Assembly (NCBI RefSeq): GCF_021730395.1
Contig: NC_069362.1
Coordinates: 2,852,001 to 2,916,000, forward strand
Length of the DNA: 64,000 nt
Source of the DNA: Mercenaria mercenaria
Taxonomy: Eukaryota; Mollusca; Bivalvia; Venerida; Veneridae
Reading direction: 5' to 3'
Shown: piece after piece, positions 12,301 to 24,300 of the stretch
Layout of the letters: each line of letters opens with the position of its first letter
Numbering within the stretch: position 1 is the first letter of the stretch
Translations under genes and position numbers: made by a program
The notes under the pieces: generated by a model
Seen by the model: the letters and a program-made list of their open reading frames with translations, nothing else
The model's database searches: none
Told to the model about the DNA's origin: nothing

Positions 12301-15300
12301 TCTTGGATTCTATGATGCTTGGTTTTTTCAAGATGTGGGAAATGCCGAGCTGTTTTTATGTAATGTTAAACAAAGAATTAAAGATCAGTTCTTACAAAAC
12401 TGGTCTGGTAGATTAATTGACTCAAGCAGAGCCACATTTTATAAATATATATCAAGTTTTACTTTCCAACCATATTTAGACATTTTAAACCTAAGAAAAT
12501 TTCGTACCAGTTTAACAAAGTTAAGAGTTTCGTCACATAGGCTCGCTAATGAAACTGGTCGATGGTCCAAACCTGTAAGCACGCCGTTGATTGAAAGAAA
12601 ATGCAGTGCTTGCAATATTTTAGAAGACGAATATCATTTCATGCTAGAATGTAAAATATTTAATGTTTTACGAAAGAGATATATACCTATGTACTATTGG
12701 AAACGCCCAAATATGCAGAAACTTGTAGACTTGCTCAACAATGATAATGAACATACCATAAAAAGCTGGGAAACTATATTTGCAAGGCATTTAGCCTAAG
12801 AAGCAGTATATTATATAATAACGAATAATTTGAATTTTACATCAAATAAAAATATATAATCGTAATCAATTATTACACTATATTTAAATGTCAAACATTT
12901 TACATTGATATAAAGTAATGATTCCTTGCTAGGTCTTATGTCATATAATAAGATCAAGTATATGGGAATATTTTTTATAATGGCAGAGTCTCTATATTTT
13001 GAAATATGTCTACTTCAGGATGTATATTATGTATTTTGTTACTACGTATATTATCACCATAGCTTGACCTTGCTGCAAACTTTTCGATTTTCGAACAAGG
13101 TCAAGCGAAAATGGATAATTTTCCATATATTGTTCTCGTTTCCACTTATTAGTTAATAATGTTTCGTTGTTTGTAATCATCTATGTATATTTGATGCATA
13201 CTTTTCGTTTAAACTAGTTTATGAACTTCTAAAAATGTGACTAGGTTAGATTAAATACAATAACATGTTGTAATCGTAAAGAAAGATATAACTTGCATGT
13301 GATAATGTTGACCATTTATTATCTTACATCAGCTAGAAATATATTTCTGGTCTGTTATACTCACTTGTAAAGAACTTTATAACACAAGAACTTGTATTTA
13401 TAGTACATTTATAGTGTATTTGTGTTAATTTTTTGACCCCGTTTTTGTAGAACACATGTCTAAAAGTGATAATTTAATCATATAATCACATGTTATGTTA
13501 TATATGTTATGATGCTTTTCGGTTATATCTTATTTACTGTATCGTCATATTTGTATATATGCTTTGTTATTCCTCATGGGTCTCTGGCCTTCTGGAAGAA
13601 ATGAAATAAACTTGTCAAACATATACTACCACACATTAATGTACAACCGTAGCCTCCAGACCTTCATTCACATGTATAGTAAGTTCAGTTGGTAGGGCTC
13701 AAACCAGGTCGAAAACCTTCCAGATGTAGTCAAAATAGTGAAATATTCTAAGTTTGAATACTTCCGGATCACCTTCTATGACCTCTCCTGAAAATCTAGA
13801 TCAGTCCAGGTACCAGATCTTGGTCAGACTCCTAACTACACATTCATTTAGGGAATGTCTATATTTCCATGCCATATGGGCTCAAACTAGGTCGGAAAAC
13901 CTTCAAGACTTAAACATAGGTTAGGCACCTGGGGTCTTCCTCCAACTTAAAAGCCGGGAAGTCGCCATATGGCCTATAATTCTGTTGGTGCGACGTTAAA
14001 CCCAACAAAATAAATGAATAGATAAATAAATAAACGAATAAACATTGTTTGAATAGTAATATTTTCTTTGAGCAAACGCTGCACGGTCATCTTATTTACA
14101 TGACCCTGTAGGGCTATCCGATGGATACACCAGGTACTTAACCTTGGCCAGGACCTATACATCAACGTAAACTGTTGTAATCAGTAACTTGAAATTTCGA
14201 GTTAGAAACTCGAAATTTCGAGATATGTACCTCGAAATTTCGACTTAATAATTCGAAATTTCGAGTTGATAAATAAAAATTCACCTGGCACTAATACTTT
14301 ATGGGCAATATATTTAGATATGATGGTAATGCAAAGGGTCACAACTTATAAAAATGACAGCATGAGTGAAAACTGAATTGATTCGGAAAACCGGGGAGAG
14401 TTGCATAAGTTCACTGCATGCATATGCACCGACGTACTTTTTGTTTGTAAACATCAGATCGTATGAAAACTGCGAAATGAGTTACCCGGGCAATACATGA
14501 ACGTTCGAAAGTCGGTCCTAAAATATCATTTCTACCTTAAAAATATTAAACCTGAGTGGCAGAGGTTGCGTATTACCTGTGCTGTGGTATTGCGGAATAA
14601 TATCCTGAAAAGTACACTATATGTTTTCATAAAACACACCTTTTGAATGTGTGGATCGACGACGGTATATGTTACGTACGTATAGGATATATTTATTAAT
14701 AACAACTTCTGTTTTTGACATTCGTGCACCAAATCTACAAACTGTTGTAGGCAGCTTAAACTTGCATGTTGTTAAAACATATGCTTCTTTGTTTAACATT
14801 GCTTATTTGACTAGAAACACTACGTCTGATAAACATAGTCAGAAAAAGCATAGCTATTAGAATGTATTAGTTATTGATTTAGAAATTTTAAAAAATTAAT
14901 AATTTAGCCTACCGCTTTCAAAACAAGTTAAGGCTATCTCCTTGTCCCCATTTCCATTCTTCAACTGGAACTTTGGACACAGCTCCAAAAATTCCTCGTC
15001 TCCCGTGCATTCGTGACTGTCTAGCTTAGAAACTGTGGGTAACTGTGAGGGGTTAGTTCTACCAAACCAGTCTCTATGGAACGTTCCCCCAAACCTAAAA
15101 TAGAAGGATCATTCTTCTACACGTACTCCTCGTTTAAATGGGTCAACAGTGTTGTTGTACTTATAAAATGGACCCGTCCCGTTTATAGGTTGGTCAGGAC
15201 CATGGATATGCGATATGTATTGTATTTTGTCATTATTTTTTAGCATGGATCCCCTTCAGTTTGGAACCGTCCAGTTTACAAACACGTTTGTTTATTTTAT

Positions 15301-18300
15301 GAGGGGTACATTGACAGATGAGATATTTGTAAACAGAACTTACAGAAATCAAAGTCGACATTGCGCTAGGTTGCTACCACGCACGTGCCTGGATTAATTT
15401 CATTAAATTCATGACCACGGAAACATAGAGGATGTTTGTGTGTGTAAGATTGAAATATATTTCCCCGAGAGAACACATATGCAATATTTTCACGAGAGGT
15501 GCAGCCACGCCTGCAAATGTAATTCATGGTGTTCTCGAGTGAAAATATTTTCCATCTTACACCGAAACAAACAAATTTTCTTTTAATTTTATGTATTTTC
15601 ATGCGTTTCAAACAAAATCATATCCATTTTGCATGGCGTCCTGATGCCATGACGTCACGATATAAACTGTCAAAAAGTTCTATGACATTTCCAGATTTCT
15701 ATAAGATTTTATTACGAGGGATTGCATAACTTTATGATCCTGTAAGTATTTATAAATAACACAATGTCTTTACTGAAGTACATTTTGAAAGAAATTTCCG
15801 ATTATCTATAATTCATATTCTTTAGTATTCATGTGTATTTCCGTACCAGTAAGAAATAAAAATGATATTTTCACTCAACGGTTAGAAAAAGTGAAAAGAT
15901 CAACTTTATCTCAATAATATATATATTATATCAGTATTTTTACTGAATAGCATGAAGTAAAGCTAGTTCTTTCATTGAGAGTGGTTTTTGGTCTTATTTT
16001 AGAGTAAAAATTAGAACGAAGAAAAATAAGAGGCTGTATCTTCACACTGGCCATAGCTTTATCAGATCAAGTGGTTCCAACGTTGTTTGAATGGTGAATT
16101 TTACGCCGATCAGATGGAGAAATATGGCCGATACTACAAATTTCCGGTATTGTAAGTATGATTTAAAGGAATTTCTACCCATTAAATAACGAATCAAATG
16201 AAAACGATGGGTGCACCTGGAGCGCAAATGTGTCTATGTTTTAGCACATGTGTCCATTTAGCTGAGATTTGTGCCGCTTATTCAAACACTTCTGTACAGT
16301 CCGGCGGGGGAAGGAGATTTTTGACAGTTTTTGACAATATCACCTCAAATATAGTGTTTATCGGCAGCAAGTAACTGTTTAAACCCTTTTTATGTAAAGG
16401 GCTACCTCTTAAAACAAAGCGTGTGTATTTTCATAGAATTATTCAGAGTTGTTTTTGAAAAATCGGCCGAAAACCTGATGAAACGCCGTTTCGAGTGGTT
16501 CGCTATGCAACGCAATCAAGTGGATACCGTTCTGTGTCTTACTTGCGAAGTATTATCCATCTTAAAAAACAGTCATTAAGGCCTAACAATGAATAAATTT
16601 AGAGAGTTTTATATCATTATAATGATCCCGCCATTTCTAATATATTGTACTTTTACATTTTTATGCTCGCTTAACATTTAACATATTTTTGCTGACACTG
16701 TCAAAAAAACATCAACACAAAAACATAAAGCAAGGATGAACATCGAACAAGATCATTTAGTAAATAATAGTTACAGTTTGTAAAAACAAGAACCAGTTCA
16801 AGGATATTTATCTCATCCACGAATGGTACTGAACAGCATGCCAAAAGCGGGTTGACTCTTTAAATCAGTATAGTAACAATTGGTTACTTTTTAGTCCCTT
16901 AAAACCAATACAATGCGATTTCATTACTGATTTGCTGTGCATTTAAGCCGTTCATACAAAATAAATAAAGTTTGGTCCATGATAAAAGTATTGGCCAGTT
17001 GTTTGTACACATTTTCATTCATATTCCTGGTGAAACGTTCATTTATTTTCAGAGAGATAAATCACAGAGAACGTTAAAATTGGCCATGGAAAAAGACAAA
17101 ATTTTATTAGTCCTCCATAAAACAGAAATGACGTAATAAACCTCTATGGTCGCCTTTCAAAAATGAAAATACAAATGAAATACAGACACCAGTGAAAGAA
17201 AATAAACGGACTAGCAATAATACTAAGAGAGACGTGTCATAGTTGTACTATTTAACTGTCTGTAACTAAAGAAGAAAATCGATGTTTGCCAAGGGGTACT
17301 TATTCGATTTGATAAGAGTAAGAAAAATTGTAAAATAATGTATCTTTTGCTTCAGAAAGTTGTCTCAGGACAGCCTTGTCGCTTGCAATGTCTATATCTA
17401 AAAAATCTGTCTCTTCCTTTGTTAATTCTTCAAACATTTCATCAGATAAAACTCTTTCTTCTAATTCCTTATTTCTTGATATTTGGTGCTTGAAGTTGGA
17501 GTTAGCAGAATTTTCGTTTTTTTTTGTGTGTGTTTTTTTTTATTCACTTTGAGCACATAGAGAAAACGCTTTTAATCGTTTGCTTGGTAACACGTCTCTC
17601 TTAGAATTGCTGGTCCGTTTTTTTTTATTGGTGCCTGTATTTCATTTGTATTTTCATTTTTGAACGGCGACCATAGAGTTTTATTACGTCGTTTCGGTTT
17701 TATGGAGGAAAAAAAAACTTGTCTTTTCCCTGGCCAATTTTAACGGTCTCTGTGATTTATCTCTCTGAAAATAAATGAACGTTTCACCAGGAATATGAAT
17801 GAAAATATGTACAAACAACTGATCAATACTTTTATCATGGACCAAATTTTATTTATTTTGTATGAACAGCTCAAATGCACAACAGTAATGAAATCGCAAT
17901 GTATTGGTTTTAAAGGACTAAAATTTACAACTGTAACTATACTGATTTTAAAGAGTCAATCCGCTTTTGGTATGCTGTTCAGTACCATTCGCGGATGAGA
18001 TAAATATCAGTGAAATGGTTCTTGTTTTAACGAACTAATACTATTATTTACTTTATGATATTGTTCGGTGTTCATCCTTGCTTTATGTTTTTGTGTTGAT
18101 GTTTCTTGACAATGTCAAAAATGTAAAAGAACAATATATTAGGAATGGCGGGATTATTATAATGATATAAAACTCTCTAAATTTATTCATTGTTAGGCCT
18201 TAATGACTGTTTTTTAAGACGGGTAATACTTCGCAAGTAAGACACAGAACGGTATCCACTTGATTGCGTTGCATAGCGAACCACTCGAAACGGCGTTTCA

Positions 18301-21300
18301 TCAGGTTTTCGGCCGATTTTTCAAAAACAACTCTGAATAATTCTATGAAAATACACACGCTTTGTTTTAAGAGGTAGCCCTTTACATAAAAAGGGTTTAA
18401 ACAGTTACTTGCTGCCGATAAACACTATATTTGAGGTGATATTGTCAAAAACTGTCAAAAATCTCCTTCCCCCGCCGGACTGTACAGAAGTGTTTGAATA
18501 AGCGGCACAAATCTCAGCTAAATGGACACATGTGCTAAAACATAGACACATTTGCGCTCCAGGTGCACCCATCGTTTTCATTTGATTCGTTATTTAATGG
18601 GTAGAAATTCCTTTAAATCATACTTACAATACCGGAAATTTGTAGTATCGGCCATATTTCTCCATCTGATCGGCGTAAAATTCACCATTCAAACAACGTT
18701 GGAACCACTTGATCTGATAAAGCTATGGCCAGTGTGATCTTATAAAATGTCATTAAAAAAGTAGTTTCATCAGCGCCTCGTGCCCAGATGATCTATCTGT
18801 TACTCGAGTATTAAATGGGATGTAAATAAAGCCTACCCTAAGCCAAAAAGTGTCCTGCATGCGACCATAGTGGCTTGCCAAGTCCATCCTTCCTGGGTTA
18901 AAGCCCTCCAGTTACCGTCGGCGAACATCTCCAGATATCCACTAAACTGAGGGAAGTACTCCATCATTTCTGTATACAGCCCCGGGACCAAACGTAACCC
19001 TGAAGGAAACAAGTTTAAAATCAAAGACATATGGTGAGTTCCTTATCATTTTAAACCTATCCCAAAATCCATTTTAACTATGTTCTTCTAGAGAGTGACT
19101 TGTGTTTGAAATAAAAAGTTTGAATCAACTTTGATTGACCAGTGTCTTTGTAGAGGAAACATCGCTCTTTTTTATGATTTTTATAATTGTTTGTCTAACT
19201 TTGCAGGTAACGAAAATATTTTGCAAAAGAAATTATATACGTTAGAACGTATACACCGAACGACACTTTTAGATTTTTCATTGATATTTTGTCATAAGAG
19301 GACTAAAATATTTTCCGGATAACATGAATATAGGGTTTATGATTTTTGTTCTGGTGTTCTTGCAAGTGTAAATCCTTCCTTTCAACGCATGCATTGAATA
19401 GAGTCTCGAAGGGTAAACAAGAGCACCGCCTTGCGGGTGCAGACGCTCATCTGAATATTTTGTCTCTGTATAAAGAAATATTGATCTTACCCAGACATTT
19501 TAAGTCCAAAAGGGGCCATAATTCTTGCAAAAAGCAATGCAGAGTTACGGTACTTGCTGTGCAGTGTCAGCTTGTAATGGCAAATATCTGCTCTAAGTTT
19601 TAAAGCAATAGTTTTGACCGTAAAGGAGAAAAGTTAACCTAAACGCAAAACTTAACCAAATATATCTGATATTTTCTAAGTCCAAAAGAGGCATTAATTC
19701 TTGCAAAAAGCAGGATAGAGTTGTGTTTCTTACTGTACAAAGTCAGCTTTTGATGATGAACAAGTGTTGCAAGGTTCAAAGCAATAGCTTTAATAGTTTA
19801 GCAGAAAAGTTGATCTAAACATAAAACTTAACCAAGAAATCTGATATTTTCTAAGTCCAAAGTGGCCATAATTCTTGCAAAAAGCAGGATGGAGTTATGT
19901 TTCTGGCTGTACAGATCAACCTTATGATGGTGAACAAGTGTTACAAGTATTAAAACAATAGCTTTGATGGTTTAGGAGAAAAGCTGACCTAAACATAAAA
20001 CTTAATCAGGCAACGCCGACGCCGTCGCCGATCAAGTGATGACAATAACATTTTTTTTCCCAAAAAATCAGATGATCTAAAAATGTGTATTAGAAGCAGG
20101 CTTTACATATACATAAACACCAGAAAAAAGGATTTAATTTATCGTAACTCCAAGTAAACATGCTATGGTACATATTTTTTTTCTTCTATCCGCTAAGCGA
20201 ATTTCAAACACCAACTTTGAATCAAATTTTGAATTTTATGTGAATGGATGCTTATGCAGAAATAGAAAAAAAGTTTTTAAAAATTTTACTGCAATCTGAT
20301 TCGGTATTGATGCCACGCTGAAACTCCGGATAAATACAAGATGATAAACAAGGGATATTGTGTGTAACGGCTAAACCGATATTGGAATTACTGATTAAAT
20401 ATAAGACTTCTTAATGATCCTGGTTACATATAAGAAAAAGAGTGAAGCCACTTCTGGAAAATCTATTGTTGTTTCCAATGATTTGTTACTCGCCGCTTGT
20501 TGTGGGTTCAACCCTCGTCAAGGGTCGATTTATGTCGTATGAGGAAGCCATCTAGATGTTTGCGAATGGTTGGTGGTTCTATTTTGTTCCAGGTGCAAGT
20601 CATTACGCGAAATAAAGCACGAAACAGCGCCACTGCTGCAAGCGTGGATGCGCCATCTCGACGAGGTAATGCGTGCAATTGTAGTTCAAACACACCCTTA
20701 TATGAATTGAAATAAACTAAAAAATCAAATATACCACCACACAGAAAACCACCAGGTTTCCAGGATTTAGTGGCTTCATCGCATGTAATCGAGCCGTTAC
20801 CCGTTACTGGTAGTGGATACAGGAGTTCATCGCAGGAATATTGCCGTACCTCACCGTCCCCGAGCACTGTTGCTCCGGCAACAACGGGTGGTTCACCACA
20901 TGCTGAAATTGAAATCTTGTTTTAGAACAAATATCGTCTATAGTTAATTTCAGTCAACAAAATTGATACGAAATTACTGATTTTCGTCGCGAAGTAACAT
21001 GCGATATATACAGAATGAGATTTACTATCGAATTAAAAAATGTAGTCTTCCGGCACGTGCACAGAGCGTCTGACTTCGGATTTTTGGAAGAATATAACTT
21101 GTGCGAACCGCACTGTATTGTACATCAGTTCAAATATGTGCAGTATTGTTTTTTATTCTAAAATCTACCTTTAAATTGATACAAACGCATATTTCTAGGC
21201 AAGCTGATGGACTGTAACGATTCCCGACTGATGCATTGCCTTATTTCATATTATTTTTGAATATATTATTAGAACAATTTTAAAAGTGCATTTATGGTGG

Positions 21301-24300
21301 ATTAGATTACAAACCGAATAAAGTTACTGATAAGTTAAGACTGTAATGCCCATAATAAAGATTAAACTATTCTGATAATGTACGTTTATCTAATTTAAAA
21401 TTCAGCCATAACATCCTAATGTGATACACGCGTACCATGGGAAATCAATTTGGAAAGATCACTTAATATTTGTTTTAATAATGAAACAAGTTTTAAGTAG
21501 CAATTTATATAATAACTTAAAACCAGCCCGAAGCTAATTACTCCTAGAACTATGAAATGGTTATATACGATAAAAACAGGACACTATAAACACTCGACGA
21601 TTAACAGTACCCGCATTTTACAGACAACTTTTAAAAAACTCATCGACTTGTTATCATCCGCCGAAAGCGGAGGGACATTGTTTTGGCGTGGTCCGTCCGT
21701 CCGTCTGCCCGGGTCACATATAGGAATGGTTTGGAGTATTAAAAAACATGATAGAAATGATAAAGGTAATGCCACCCCGCAAGTTTCATGAGGAAGACAA
21801 GATTTTATGGGCCTGTGTACTCAAAATTGTTAAGTGTATATGTAGTGTTTTATGCAATTTCTCGTTCGTCCGGAATCATATCTCTAACATGGTTCTAAGG
21901 TTTTAAAAGATGTAGAGATGTTTACTGTATACATGGAAATGCGGGACCCTGCAAGTTTCAGACATATTACTTGAATGTGACAAGATTTATAGCCCTTTGT
22001 ACTTCTCTCGATGTTACTTATACAGTATTCTTATTCCATTTTCCGACCGTCACTGCAATAGGGAAATGCGGCCCTACAAAATTTCTGTTGAGGACGACAA
22101 GTTTTATGCAACTGCGAAAGGTTCAGTTAGATTGCTTGAGGAAAACACGATTTATGGCCGTTTGTCCTTAGACTAGAGTTTATTCAATCTGTTTCATTTT
22201 CACAAGAAAATGAACCTGCAGTCGCGGGTAAATGCCCAGGGCAGGCTGTTGTCCTGTTTGTTGATTCGATTGTAGGAAATGCACCGGAAGTCCTTCATTC
22301 TCCATCTTAACCAGTCACTTACTTGAGAGGGACAGGTCACTAACTTGATCGAGAAGCGGAGAATGGTATAAGTTACTGACTCCATGGAATGCAAAGCTGA
22401 AAAAAAAACATGTTGAACAAAGCAAGCAAGTAAAACAAACAAACATACTGTAACAGGCAAATCTGCCGGCTGGTTCCCATCCAGTCTCAGTACATGTTAC
22501 TGTGGCCTCGGAGCCCGCTGTTGGAAAGTAATCAGCGTTACACTCGTAGGTTTGTGTGGTGGTGTTACCAGACACGTTAGAGTTTGCTACTGCTGGGGGA
22601 TCACCGCAGTCTGAAAAAAAATGCAAGGGTTTGACCAAAAACAAAATAGGTGGGACTACACTCTTGAGCAATATCTAGGATAAAATGTCATTTGGAACTA
22701 CAAATTTGAGCAATATCTAGGACAAAAATGTCATTTTAAAAAAAACAACAAATAATTAAGAAAACTAGAATGTGTGAACGGAACAACGACATGAGAGAAA
22801 GTTAACTTGAATGCATGCATTATTAATAAATTCGAAACAATTTGTTTAGCTATTAGATACGTAGTACAAAATGCAATCAGTCTGATTAACTGACAGCCGT
22901 AATGGTTGTGAATTCGAAGCTATAAAATCAAACTTCAAAAGAATTCGAAGGCCGTTTTTAGAATCATTAATGCGCTTCTTTTGCTACTAGTGTTAGTATT
23001 TTGTAAACTCACCAGGAACAGCAGGCGTATGGGAACTCAATGTGCCCCACCGGGCACAGACGGGTACCTAAATAGGACCACCTACCGAAAGTAACCAAGG
23101 TGGATAGTTTCTTCAACATAAACGTCATTAAATGCAAATCTCATCCTTTTATATTGTGTTCTAATTCCCTTTTGCAATGTTTAAGTGCAAAACCCTTTAA
23201 GAATAAAGCCTTGTCATTGGTTAACTGTTTGACTGGGCTCATAAATGACATCGGAAGTCACACTGTAGGTTATGAATGGTTTCCAAAATTTCACTACCGT
23301 AAACACAATAGCCGGTAGAAATTAGAGAAAAAAGGCAGTATACTTACCAAGAACGCATTCGTTGTCAGTTTCGACATATCTCTTGTAAGGGCCACACTCG
23401 CACTGCCCTTCATTTGAGCAGTATCCATTAATGAGGGAGCATATTGAGTCGTCAGTGCACGGGTGGCCTAAAATGGCTGAAAAAAATGATGTCATTTACC
23501 AGTTAAGTTGTGTCATATTACCGGACTTTTTATGCATGTTAAATTTAACAGCTACGCTGACGACCTGTTCCAAATATAAACCAAGAAGAGCATAAAACTT
23601 CAAGTGAGAAGATCGTAGGTTTGAATCTTAGGTGAAGCGTTTTTTAAGATGATTTGTCCTTGACCTGTGACAATTACTGCATATTCTGTTTAAGAACCCA
23701 GAAACTCTCTGTATTCATTTCTTGTTTCTTATTTCTTCCTTTTTCTGATAATTCCCAAGATATGTGACATTATTTGGGACCGTTTACCTAGATTTACTGC
23801 AAATGATTTTTTTGTTATTATTATCGATCATTTCACTTTCCATCTTATTTTTGGTAAAATTTTCAATAAATGCAATATTTGATAAATGCACAATTTTATT
23901 TCAAGTTAAAGGAAAACACTTACGAGTGCACGTGGGGTTGATTTCCTTGTCCCACTGTTTACTTGGTAAGCACTTGGCGGTGCCTCCACCAACAGTTCCT
24001 TTGCCGCACGTGTAAACATTGAAAGATCCCACAGTTCGTCCATTAGAAACACCCCACGGTGGTAGTGGACATACATCACCTTGTTATAATATCACATCAT
24101 ATCAAATCACACCAAATCAAAAATGTTATCATATTATATCATATCATATCATAAACCATATCATATCATATCGTAAGCCATATCATATCATATCATATAA
24201 TATCATATCGTATCATATCGTATCTTATCATATCGAAAGCCATATCATATCATATCATATCATATCACATCAAATCACATCACATCAATAGCATGGCATA

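Larger units (their letters stand above)
10986..14291. mobile_element. TIR element split by a LINE, with TCGAAATTTCGA-rich ends
   Basis: The left end GTGCCAGGTG followed by an AACTCGATATATCGAGT block, and repeats of ACTCGAAATTTCGAGTTATT, is matched in reverse complement at the right end (14165-14291). Possible TA target duplication at 10984-10985 and 14292-14293. The arms of roughly 120 bp are themselves made of TCGAAATTTCGA palindromes. Most of the interior is the LINE (to 13620) and a SINE-like tail, so the element was probably a MITE of a few hundred bp. Confidence 0.6.

Noticed and set aside
16042-16227. 61-codon frame present identically at 16042-16227 (minus) and 18552-18737 (plus)
   Set aside because: It is the same stretch of the two arms of the foldback element, with no domain; duplication comes from the inverted repeat.
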